Part shown: positions 24,601 to 31,582 of the stretch, in pieces
How positions within the stretch are numbered: the stretch's first letter is position 1
Layout: the number at the start of each line of letters is the position of its first letter
NCBI RefSeq assembly: GCF_947169445.1
Contig: NZ_CAMVPU010000014.1
Span: forward strand, 1 to 64,000
Origin: an uncultured Butyrivibrio sp.
GTDB lineage: Bacteria > Bacillota > Clostridia > Lachnospirales > Lachnospiraceae
Direction: 5' to 3'
Length of the DNA: 64,000 nucleotides
Position numbers and translations under genes: made by a program
Notes under the pieces: model-generated
What the model saw: the letters and a program-made list of their open reading frames with translations, nothing else
What the model was told of the DNA's origin: nothing
The model's database searches: none

Positions 24601-27142
24601 TGCTTCAAATGAGTTTGTTTTTCCATCGAGATACCAGGATATTTTTTGCATTTTTGTTAGCGTTAATGGCAGCCCATATGAAAATATTGCGCTTATCGAG
24701 CGGACAGATGGGACTAAGGTGCCTGTGTCAGTTACTTCCTTGCGAGCAGGAATAGATGGCACTGAGATGCATCAAGGTAATGATACTATTTCGCAAGTCT
24801 CTACCAGTCACACTCTATTTACAGAAAAAAAAATCTGGCTAAATGGGCTGGAACTTAATGGCATATCAAATATTTTTACTGCCAGAAAACAGGTAAATAT
24901 TGGCGATAATGTTAAGATTAAGTTTGCAATTGCAGATACTCATGATTTATATGATGCATCTTTTGCTTTGATTAGAAAAAGCGTTCCAATTGTCGTTGTT
25001 CCGGATGGCTCCCCTGATTATCAAAATGAAATTGTGGAAAATCTTGACCCAGATTCCACCTACGAAATCACAGTTGATGGAACTACTTATACTATCACCA
25101 CATCTTCTTCCGGTACTATTCCCATGGATGCTACGGATGATAATGGTAATTCTGTTGGTCTCATAGGCAAGACTATTTCCATTGTGAAAAAAGGTGATGC
25201 AACACATCCGGATTCGGAAGCTCAGACACTTGTTATTGCTCCAAGACCTGATACGGACGATGTGACTTTAGAAGATCCGGTGGATCTGACTACGGGAAAT
25301 GTTTCTTTTGGAATTGACTCAATTTCTGTAGTTATAGATTCTAATGATGCTAACAGGATGAGGCAGGAATATCTTTTGACTGACTCAAATGGTAATCCGG
25401 TTGCTAACTATGGTTGGATTCCTGCCATGGCGAACAATGGAAGAATTATTTATTCAGGCCTTGATCCTGATACAAATTACAAGATAAAGGCGCGGATTCC
25501 GGCAAGTATTACGTATCCTAAGTCTCTTGTTTCTGTCGGAACAAATGTTAAGACAGATGGAGTAATTACGGTTACAGAACCTTTAGTAAAAGAAGTGGAA
25601 TATGATGGAGCGCTTCACGACTTTCCGTGCAGGGTGACACCGGCTGATGCTACGTTGCAGTACAAAATAGATGGCGGTAGTTTACAGACTGCTGATCCTA
25701 GCTTTGATGATGTGGGAACATATACAGTAGAGTATGTGGCTATGAAGGCTGGTTTCGCTACTGTTAGTAGTAGTATGCAGATAAAAATAAAAGCCAAAGC
25801 GCCGGAGCCGGAGCCAGAACCGGAACCGGAGCCAGAGCCGACGCCAACACCAACACCGGAGCCAGAACCTGAACCAACGCCAACACCAACACCGGAGCCA
25901 GAGCCGGAGCCAGAGCCGGAACCAACGCCAACACCAACACCGGAGCCAGAGCCGGAGCCAGAACCTGAACCAACGCCGACGCCAACTCCGGAACCAGAGC
26001 CTACACCGACACCTACGCCAACACCGGAGCCGGAACCAACGCCGACGCCGACGCCAGGACCGGAGCCAACGCCAACACCGACGCCGACACCGACGCCGAC
26101 ACCTACGCCATCACCAACTCCGGAACCAATGCCGACACCAACTCCGATGCCGGTTCCAACACAGGCAGTAATTGCGACCACGACACCAACTGCTGAGCCG
26201 GAAGTAGAGCCTGTGCAGCAACCAGTTGTATTGCCGGTTGTGGAGAAAACGGTAGCGGCCATAGTCCAGCAGATTGATGGCACACAGGTAAAGAATAAGA
26301 AACTGGACGAATATGCTTACGGACTTACAGGCAATAATATTAGTGTTAAGCTTACAGTTAAGGCGCAGCAGCCTGGTGACATTGACACTAATATGCAAAG
26401 CATGATTTCTGAGGCTTTGGCGGGAGTGTTCGCATCTTTTAATCCGGAGCAGATCCAAAAAGATTATTTGGACTTGAAGGTTATCAAACAGATAGATAAT
26501 GGCGTTGTGGAACTGGTAGGGGACGTAGGAAGAGTAATAGAGGTAGAGATTCCTTACGACTTTACAAATAAATATAACGTGGAGGTTTGCCGTGAACATA
26601 ATGGCGCTTTGACAATGTTCAAGCGGCTGGATAGCAGGCCGGAAGGCGGCTATGTGGATGGCACATTCTACATTGGGAACAATGAGATATTTATTTATTC
26701 ACAGTTCTTCTCAACCTACACAATTGCTTACACATCTGTTTCAGGAAAATCAGCTTCAGCTACAAGGTCGCAGACGTCTATTATCAGAGATGGCCGAGTG
26801 GCGCCTAAGACCAGTGCGTTCTTTATCAGCAGAAAGATGGGAGCAGGCATTATCTTTGGCGAAATATTTATGATCATGCTGCTGGCCTTTGGATACATTT
26901 TTGTAGTAGGAAAGCTTAAGTCTAAACACTCTAATAAGAAGGGCTGGAAGGCGATCTGTTTAGTCGGAGTGCTGATTATTTTGGTATCTTCGGCATTTAT
27001 AGCAAGGATTAATATGGATTCTGCCAAGTCCAAGATTATGTATGACAACCTTAGCGAGAAATATATTTCAGAAAAAGAGCCTTGGCAGACTACGACGGAA
27101 TATGTGGTGATAACGCCAGAAGGTGATGTGGTTCAAGAATGA
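21617..27142 (+). CDS. Giant choice-of-anchor-L surface protein, paralogue without sortase domain
   Basis: 1841 residues, colinear with the 1959-aa protein: near-identical signal region and first 80 residues; low-complexity Ser/Asn/Asp/Gly region (about 85-590); conserved beta region (from about 595); choice-of-anchor-L domain (about 890-1130, LEFEMVATETE and FASNEF); a much longer Pro/Glu/Thr stalk (about 1396-1515); the conserved domain after the stalk; APKTS at 1729-1733; two membrane helices; then EKEPWQTTTEYVVI and a stop where the sister protein continues into its sortase. It is intact otherwise, so it may be a surface adhesin handled in trans by the sister's sortase, or simply membrane-held by its two helices. 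No clear ribosome site precedes the ATG. Confidence 0.85.
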   Translation: MDKKIKRFEKHTAIILVIVLIITGISLRSLAMPSNDEAKKIVAFGALPDSIAVQHLKVGDSIDSIIFPDTLQATIEIINKTEKEVTETNEFSSPNGAGEGSAAASASSSDDAVTEASGDGSSEASSGLSSGIDGLDEATLDESDVENDEEPSDEASALSCIDDEAAGASSFAEDAAVTGGSLDGAAAASSGISENASTNGSSSEKTDFAGRASTVGDDAATGAASAAGNSGDEGSTDISINTSGENRVDSSRILGETGQLGPNGNVTGTNDSTENGSATDINTSSVNGSSVEGTDSNGNSIAERENDSAGNAVDNSGVDNIDNGSNIGNNDFGASDNGTDTSDDSGASSGEEQSGSGEEQSNTVNADANNVTNDETDPATSNADNNNDSDNSNGGNSSDSASIIRSFFDSFFGTFVVYAAEQSNENIGRNDSDGNEDSSEGAQGTGEDVEEAAGENIEEDAGDITAENINSEVENVEETRIDVNVTGETQSAAETDNTIAGEGENVSSNANNVEASSGLNSGMDSEAVVLPGETQSEVISEEAASEGASGVSDLATEGTSTQKQSDENDTANAKQALSVETTLSEDDEITEAEYEDITIEGITWTIDSARSSSGTFSSQDEGAYFTFIPVIPDEYVVEEALPEIVVVIDVALEEEEERPEFNQSCIVDGICITVHADAGVFPKGVRLSAERASADEEAMAESAVEGMRPDGKDLVSSYTFDICIIDENGNEIQPDTSRGSVTVSFSTAGVSDGSMQADLYHIDDGGGASKLASTTAGAEVSAETSGFSLYTIEFTKENGKDFLQFQVNSPGDSLKIKNILTQKQIAFTTIDSAVSSNPACFAVVTDGMGNLVVEALNSFDHVETLTVTIDGGTVVKFWVTCGYMHGSQSFIIHDTDLTKSAQTNLEAVMGNGTTVTAISKSGTVYEFGNGLTEIGFDGGIALDTMGSIHDYNIDPDIQNVVNTYFGGLNYAPGDTSTLEFEMVATETEIAFDYVFASNEFVFPSRYQDIFCIFVSVNGSPYENIALIERTDGTKVPVSVTSLRAGIDGTEMHQGNDTISQVSTSHTLFTEKKIWLNGLELNGISNIFTARKQVNIGDNVKIKFAIADTHDLYDASFALIRKSVPIVVVPDGSPDYQNEIVENLDPDSTYEITVDGTTYTITTSSSGTIPMDATDDNGNSVGLIGKTISIVKKGDATHPDSEAQTLVIAPRPDTDDVTLEDPVDLTTGNVSFGIDSISVVIDSNDANRMRQEYLLTDSNGNPVANYGWIPAMANNGRIIYSGLDPDTNYKIKARIPASITYPKSLVSVGTNVKTDGVITVTEPLVKEVEYDGALHDFPCRVTPADATLQYKIDGGSLQTADPSFDDVGTYTVEYVAMKAGFATVSSSMQIKIKAKAPEPEPEPEPEPEPTPTPTPEPEPEPTPTPTPEPEPEPEPEPTPTPTPEPEPEPEPEPTPTPTPEPEPTPTPTPTPEPEPTPTPTPGPEPTPTPTPTPTPTPTPSPTPEPMPTPTPMPVPTQAVIATTTPTAEPEVEPVQQPVVLPVVEKTVAAIVQQIDGTQVKNKKLDEYAYGLTGNNISVKLTVKAQQPGDIDTNMQSMISEALAGVFASFNPEQIQKDYLDLKVIKQIDNGVVELVGDVGRVIEVEIPYDFTNKYNVEVCREHNGALTMFKRLDSRPEGGYVDGTFYIGNNEIFIYSQFFSTYTIAYTSVSGKSASATRSQTSIIRDGRVAPKTSAFFISRKMGAGIIFGEIFMIMLLAFGYIFVVGKLKSKHSNKKGWKAICLVGVLIILVSSAFIARINMDSAKSKIMYDNLSEKYISEKEPWQTTTEYVVITPEGDVVQE
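25803..26160 (+). repeat. Degenerate Pro-Glu/Pro-Thr coding repeat (stalk)
   Basis: About 360 bp of 6-bp-based units (CCGGAG, CCAACA and variants) grouped in larger blocks of alternating PEPEPE and PTPTPT. It is in frame and encodes a rod-like cell-wall-spanning stalk, about twice as long as the 14850-15005 stalk of the sister gene. Prone to slippage. Confidence 0.9.
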
Positions 27143-27154
27143 ATGCGCGAATCA

Positions 27155-27190
27155 GTTACTGGAGGGAGCTGCAAGCGAGTGAACAGTAAC
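27155..27190 (+). repeat. Dispersed hairpin repeat, family 1, copy 1
   Basis: GTTACTG and CAGTAAC form the ends, with GGAG...GCTG...GCGAGTG inside. The same layout recurs at 50572-50602. It lies just behind the truncated paralogue's stop codon. Confidence 0.7.
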
Positions 27191-27256
27191 GAAGTAATGA
27201 ATACTTTATTAAGATTGTGTGAAACTCTTTTAAAAAAAACTAATTAGCCGTATAAT

Positions 27257-27305
27257 ATAGTGTGGTTGTGTATAGTTGTTTACAGGCTATATTTAGCCAC
27301 ACTAT
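27257..27305 (+). promoter_or_regulatory. Inverted repeat next to the clpP -10
   Basis: ATAGTGTGG and CCACACTAT (9 bp, perfect) enclose an inner TATAG/CTATA pair. The left arm directly abuts TATAAT (27251-27256), so this may be an operator or a leader hairpin. No CtsR heptad or CIRCE element was found in 27143-27359. Confidence 0.5.
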
Positions 27306-27359
27306 TTTGCCTTTGCAGCTTATTGGGGCTGTTTCGGCATGGAAGTTGGAGGACGAATA

Positions 27360-27962
27360 ATGAGTTTAATACCTTATGTCATTGAACAGACCAGTCGTGG
27401 TGAGAGATCTTATGATATCTATTCCAGACTTTTAAAAGAGAGAATTGTATTTTTGGGTGAGGAAGTAAATGCTGCATCTGCAAGTACTGTTGTTGCACAG
27501 CTTCTTTTCCTTGAGGCTGAAGATCCTAATAAGGACATTCACATGTACATCAACAGCCCTGGAGGAGAGATTTCTTCCGGTATGGCTATCTACGATACAA
27601 TGCACTACATCAAGTGCGATGTCAGCACAATCTGTATCGGTATGGCAGCCAGCATGGGCGCATTCCTTCTTGCAGGTGGAGCTAAGGGCAAGAGAATGGC
27701 TCTTCCTAATGCAGAGGTTATGATCCATCAGCCACTTGGCGGAACTCAGGGACAGGCAACAGAGATTGAGATTGCTGCTAAGCACATCTTAAAGACCAAA
27801 GAGAAGATGAACAGAATGCTTGCTGAGAATACAGGTAAGACCTATGAGCAGGTAGCTGCTGATACAGAGAGAGATAACTGGCTGTCAGCACAGGAAGCTC
27901 TTGACTATGGACTTATCGATTCTATTATCGAGAATCGTCCAAGTGAGAAGGATAATAAGTAA
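27360..27962 (+). CDS. clpP: ATP-dependent Clp protease proteolytic subunit
   Basis: Serine protease ring that degrades proteins fed by ClpX or other Clp ATPases in the cytosol. About 200 residues from the ATG at 27360, with GGAGG 7 bases upstream; the earlier in-frame ATG at 27339 precedes that site. Catalytic residues are seen in GMAASMGAFLL (Ser), EVMIHQPLGG (His) and the Asp in the ...ERDNW block. NSPGGEISSGMAIYDTM is the usual strand and helix before the nucleophile. clpX follows 62 bp downstream. The upstream partner tig is displaced by the island. Confidence 0.97.
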   Translation: MSLIPYVIEQTSRGERSYDIYSRLLKERIVFLGEEVNAASASTVVAQLLFLEAEDPNKDIHMYINSPGGEISSGMAIYDTMHYIKCDVSTICIGMAASMGAFLLAGGAKGKRMALPNAEVMIHQPLGGTQGQATEIEIAAKHILKTKEKMNRMLAENTGKTYEQVAADTERDNWLSAQEALDYGLIDSIIENRPSEKDNK

Positions 27963-28024
27963 GTTTAATATTATAAAGAGAAGTTACTTTTTACGTTAAG
28001 TTAGTAGCTTATGAGGAGTCTTTA

Positions 28025-29293
28025 ATGGCAGGAAAAAATTCCGGAGAGATCAGGTGCTCTTTTTGCAATAAGACACAGGATCAGGTAAAAAAATTGATTG
28101 CAGGACCTGCAGGGGTTTATATCTGCGATGAGTGTGTAGACATCTGTGCAGATATTATCGAGGAAGAGTTTGAGGATGAGCCTATTTCAGGCAAGACTCA
28201 GCAGATCAATCTTCTTAAGCCCGCTGAGATCAGAAACTTTTTGGACGAGTATGTTATTGGACAGGATGAAGCTAAAAAGGTTCTGGCAGTTTCTGTTTAT
28301 AACCACTATAAGAGAGTACTTGCGCCAAGGAATGATGACAAGAATGATGTTGAACTTCAGAAGAGTAACATCATCATGATCGGACCTACAGGTTCAGGTA
28401 AGACATATCTGGCACAGACTTTGGCCAAGATCATCAATGTACCGTTTGCTATAGCTGATGCGACAACACTTACTGAGGCTGGTTACGTTGGTGAGGATGT
28501 TGAGAATATTCTTTTAAAGCTTATTCAGAATGCGGATTACGATATTGAGAGAGCTCAGTATGGTATCGTTTATATCGATGAGATAGACAAGATCACCAAG
28601 AAGAGTGAGAATGTATCTATTACTCGTGATGTATCAGGTGAAGGTGTTCAGCAGGCACTTCTTAAGATTGTAGAAGGCACTGTTGCAAGCGTTCCTCCTC
28701 AGGGCGGAAGAAAGCACCCCCATCAGGAGCTTATCCAGATTGATACCAGCAATATTCTCTTTATCTGTGGTGGAGCTTTTGATGGTCTTGATAAGATTGT
28801 TGAGGCAAGACTTGACCGCAATTCTATCGGCTTTAACGCTGAGATTGCAGATAAGACAGAAAGAGAAATCGGAGAGGTTCTTAAAGAGGTTACACCTCAG
28901 GATCTGGTTAAGTTCGGACTTATTCCAGAGTTCGTTGGACGTGTGCCGATTACAGTAACTCTTGAGGGACTTTCTAAGGAAGCTCTTATGAGAATTCTTA
29001 CAGAGCCTAAGAATGCGCTGGTTAAGCAGTATCAGAAGCTGTTTGATTTTGATGATGTTAAGCTTACTTTCGAGGATGAGGCTGTACACAGAATCGCAGA
29101 GATGGCTTATGAGCGTGAGACAGGAGCCCGCGGACTTCGCTCTATCATGGAGAAGACGATGATGGATGTAATGTATGAGATTCCATCAGACGAGACTATC
29201 ACTGAGTGCGTCATCACAGATGCATCTGTCGATGGAACGAGCCAACCGCTTATTGTCCACAAGGACCAGAAGAAGCTTAAGCAGGCCAAGTGA
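28025..29293 (+). CDS. clpX: ATP-dependent Clp protease ATP-binding subunit ClpX
   Basis: AAA+ unfoldase that recognises tagged substrates and feeds ClpP. 422 residues, complete. N-terminal zinc-binding domain with CSFC and CDECVDIC cysteines (about residues 11-40); Walker A GPTGSGKT; Walker B VYIDEIDK; the pore loop GYVGEDVE; sensor/arginine region GLIPEFVGRVP; and ETGARGLRSIME near the C-terminus (sensor 2). Same operon as clpP. In many Clostridia lon lies between clpX and engB; here a terminator follows immediately and engB is on the other strand. Confidence 0.97.
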   Translation: MAGKNSGEIRCSFCNKTQDQVKKLIAGPAGVYICDECVDICADIIEEEFEDEPISGKTQQINLLKPAEIRNFLDEYVIGQDEAKKVLAVSVYNHYKRVLAPRNDDKNDVELQKSNIIMIGPTGSGKTYLAQTLAKIINVPFAIADATTLTEAGYVGEDVENILLKLIQNADYDIERAQYGIVYIDEIDKITKKSENVSITRDVSGEGVQQALLKIVEGTVASVPPQGGRKHPHQELIQIDTSNILFICGGAFDGLDKIVEARLDRNSIGFNAEIADKTEREIGEVLKEVTPQDLVKFGLIPEFVGRVPITVTLEGLSKEALMRILTEPKNALVKQYQKLFDFDDVKLTFEDEAVHRIAEMAYERETGARGLRSIMEKTMMDVMYEIPSDETITECVITDASVDGTSQPLIVHKDQKKLKQAK

Positions 29294-29365
29294 TTTGTGT
29301 AAACGTACGAGGATTTGAAATGGATAATTTTGTTCACTTCTCCTCAATATGAGCGAATAAAAATA

Positions 29366-29429
29366 GAGAGCATCTCCTGTTTATGGTTCACCCAAATTTT
29401 GAACCATAGGAGATTCTCTCGTTTTTTTA
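29366..29429 (+). terminator. Intrinsic terminator of clpP-clpX
   Basis: A long stem: GAGAG-ATCTCCT-TTATGGTTCA pairs with TGAACCATA-AGGAGAT-CTCTC with small bulges, followed by GTTTTTTTA. Confidence 0.9.
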
Positions 29430-29473
29430 TGTGCCATATATTACTGCGAGGACGAAAACAATCAATTATACGC

Positions 29474-30079
29474 TCATTCGCCCTTCGGATTTGCCTCCGC
29501 GAGGAGCTCGTCCATAAAGTCGTAGATTTCCTGACGCCCTTCCTTGGAAAGAGAGGAGTAAGGGAAAATCTTGATATCATCGGGAAGCCCCAGTGTCTGA
29601 CGGAGCATGTTAAGGTGCTTCTCGTGCTGGGATTTCTTGATCTTATCGGATTTGGTGGCAATGATTACAGGCTGGAAGCCCTGGTGCACTATCCATTTGT
29701 ACATCTGAACATCGTTGGCTGAAGGCTCGTGTCTGATGTCAATTAAGAGAAATACTCTAAGGAGTTGCTTGGAAGTATGGAGGTAGCGCTCGATCATTTT
29801 GCCCCATTGCTCTTTTACCTTCTCCGGAACTTTGGCATAGCCGTAGCCGGGAAGATCCACCAGATAGAATTCATCATTGATGTTGTAATAGTTGATGGTC
29901 TGAGTTTTGCCGGGCTCCTGAGAGGTTCTGGCATAGTTCTTGCGGTTCATGATTCCATTAATGAGAGAGCTTTTTCCTACATTACTTTTGCCGGCGAAGG
30001 CAAATTCAGGGTGTATGTTCTCAGGTAGTGTGCTGGTGATTCCGCATACTGTTTCTAGATTTACATTTTTTATTACCAT
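29474..30079 (-). CDS. engB: Ribosome biogenesis GTPase EngB/YsxC
   Basis: Essential GTPase that assists assembly of the 50S subunit. 201 residues, full length. G1 AGKSNVGKSSLI, G2 Thr in GKTQTINYY, G3 DLPGYGYA, G4 ATKSDK and G5-like YSSLSKEG are all present. It is convergent with clpX, sharing the intervening terminator region, and divergent from the DUF308 gene. Its place beside clpX is the remnant of the tig-clpP-clpX-(lon)-engB order common in Clostridia. Confidence 0.96.
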   Translation of the reverse strand: MVIKNVNLETVCGITSTLPENIHPEFAFAGKSNVGKSSLINGIMNRKNYARTSQEPGKTQTINYYNINDEFYLVDLPGYGYAKVPEKVKEQWGKMIERYLHTSKQLLRVFLLIDIRHEPSANDVQMYKWIVHQGFQPVIIATKSDKIKKSQHEKHLNMLRQTLGLPDDIKIFPYSSLSKEGRQEIYDFMDELLAEANPKGE

Positions 30080-30183
30080 AATTGATTCTCAGCTTTCTAA
30101 ATAAACTAAATAATATTGTTATTTATCCCTAACATTGTAACATAAGGGAGAGTATAATAATAACTAATTGGAGGAATAATTAT

Positions 30184-30783
30184 ATGAAGTCAATTAAAAA
30201 TGTGAAGTTGGATTATGTAATACAGTCAGCAATCATGATTGTGATTGGCCTTGTACTTGCTGTTTGGACTAAGGCCAGTATAGACATTATTGCAAGGACA
30301 TTGGCAGTGCTTCTTGTTTTGATCGGTGCAATCTTTATTGTGGGATATTTTACTAAGCCGGAAAGAGATTTTAAGCAGACAGGCGGTTTTGTTGCGGGTA
30401 TTATTATAGCAGCGATAGGTGCCTGGATTTTCTGGAATCCGGGAGCATTTACGGATTTTATTCCTAAGCTTTTTGGAATCTTTATTTTGATAAGTGGTCT
30501 CAGGAATCTTGGTCAGACAATTTCACTGATCAGGTATAAGGCTGCAACATGGCCAATTTCGCTGATTGTGGCAATCGTGACCTGTGGTCTTGGCTCATAT
30601 CTTTTATTTAATCCGACTAGTGCCAAAGAATTTGCTGTTACTCTTATAGGTATTTTTCTTATAATTGATGGTGCGACCAATCTTTTGACATCTGTACTTG
30701 TTGGCGTTGCTACAAAGCGAGCTGAACAGGAGAAAAATGCCATTGATGCTGAGGCAGTTGTAGTAGAGGAAGTAAAGAAATAA
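30184..30783 (+). CDS. DUF308 (HdeD-like) membrane protein
   Basis: 199 residues with about six helices arranged as three helical pairs, the HdeD/DUF308 pattern: IMIVIGLVLAVW, LLVLIGAIFIVGYF, GIIIAAIGAWIFWNPG, GIFILISGLRNL, a fifth around SLIVAIVTCGLGSYLL and IGIFLIIDGATNL. The repeated G-x-W/Y-L..NP and I.DG turns are typical. A charged tail ends in VVVEEVKK. GGAGGAATAATT precedes the start. It overlaps the next gene by one base (TAATG), so the two are translationally coupled. Family role is unclear; acid-stress links are known only for E. coli HdeD. Confidence 0.85.
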   Translation: MKSIKNVKLDYVIQSAIMIVIGLVLAVWTKASIDIIARTLAVLLVLIGAIFIVGYFTKPERDFKQTGGFVAGIIIAAIGAWIFWNPGAFTDFIPKLFGIFILISGLRNLGQTISLIRYKAATWPISLIVAIVTCGLGSYLLFNPTSAKEFAVTLIGIFLIIDGATNLLTSVLVGVATKRAEQEKNAIDAEAVVVEEVKK

Positions 30784-31370
30784 TGAATTTTATTCCACTT
30801 AACGTATCGCTTGATGAGGCCTGTATCAAGGATTTCATCAGGCGATATCATTTTGATGAAAAAGATAAAAATGAAGTATTAAAGCTGTATAGACAGGTTA
30901 AACCCAGGATTCATACGGCATTTCATTACGTTACCGGCAATGATAAAAACTCTTTTTGCAAAGAGAACGCAGAGGATGTCGTTATACTGGTGACTTTGGG
31001 GCAGGCCTTTGACGAGTTTCAGGAAAGCTTTCTTTCAAAAGGCGATATTCACAGGGCTTATATGCTGGATTGCATAGGTCTGGAGCTATTGTGGGCTGCT
31101 TATGATGAAGTGGATAAGGAAATAAATAACCGCACCGGGAAGTATGTAGGAAATTATACGTTTGCAGGTGAAGATACCCTTCCGATAACGGAGATTCCAA
31201 GACTTATGGGTATCCTTGGACAAAAGCTTGTAACCTATAATAGCGCATTTGCACTGACTCCTAAAAAGAGTGTGGTTATGGTTGCACCTCTTTTGGATGA
31301 AAAGATGGAAAAGAATGCCAGGTGCTCGAGTTGTAGTAATAAGGAATGTACTTTGCGAGCAGCTGGATAG
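30783..31370 (+). CDS. Methionine synthase activation-domain-like protein
   Basis: 195 residues resembling the stand-alone MetH (vitamin B12-dependent methionine synthase) activation-domain proteins of Clostridia. Points of match: an ILVTLGQAFDEF block then a long helix AYMLDCIGLELLWAAYDEVDKEI, the PITEIPRLM segment, AFALTPKKSVVMV, and a C-terminal CSSCSNKECTLR cysteine set typical of this clostridial group (long segments are cited only by their ends: AYMLDCIG and DEVDKEI). Likely role is reductive reactivation of cob(II)alamin for MetH, but no metH is in the window. Starts in the stop codon of the DUF308 gene. Confidence 0.7.
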   Translation: MNFIPLNVSLDEACIKDFIRRYHFDEKDKNEVLKLYRQVKPRIHTAFHYVTGNDKNSFCKENAEDVVILVTLGQAFDEFQESFLSKGDIHRAYMLDCIGLELLWAAYDEVDKEINNRTGKYVGNYTFAGEDTLPITEIPRLMGILGQKLVTYNSAFALTPKKSVVMVAPLLDEKMEKNARCSSCSNKECTLRAAG

Positions 31371-31440
31371 ACAAACATTACGCTATACGCTAACGTTCCA
31401 TACGAATACTATTAATCACGTGATATGGTTCAAAAAAATA

Positions 31441-31469
31441 TTGACATTACAAAAATGGATTGTTATAGT
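31441..31469 (+). promoter_or_regulatory. Strong promoter of clpB
   Basis: TTGACA, 17 bp, TATAGT, with an extended TG at 31461-31462. A GTTGT/ACAAC inverted repeat (31468-31483) overlaps the expected start. No CIRCE or CtsR box is present in 31371-31582, so the usual heat-shock repressors are not evident. Confidence 0.8.
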
Positions 31470-31530
31470 TGTAATAGAACAACGATAACAATTCTTTTTT
31501 TGCCTATATCAAACAGGGTATTTGTTATAG

Positions 31531-31553
31531 ATTCTTGAACTTTATCCAAGAAT
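31531..31553 (+). promoter_or_regulatory. Hairpin in the clpB leader
   Basis: ATTCTTG and CAAGAAT are 7-bp perfect arms around 9 bases, about 30 bp before the ATG and close to the GGGAGG ribosome site. It could be a thermosensor-like or protein-binding element. Confidence 0.4.
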
Positions 31554-31582
31554 TTATGAGTTGTACCCGGAAGGGAGGAATT

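Noticed and set aside
25615..26283. A 222-residue Gly/Val/Ser-rich minus-strand frame.
   Set aside because: It is the reverse image of the Pro/Glu/Thr-coding repeat of the surface protein, which keeps the antisense frame open by composition.
31371..31582. CIRCE or CtsR site before clpB.
   Set aside because: Neither the TTAGCACTC-N9-GAGTGCTAA form nor GGTCAAA heptads occur.
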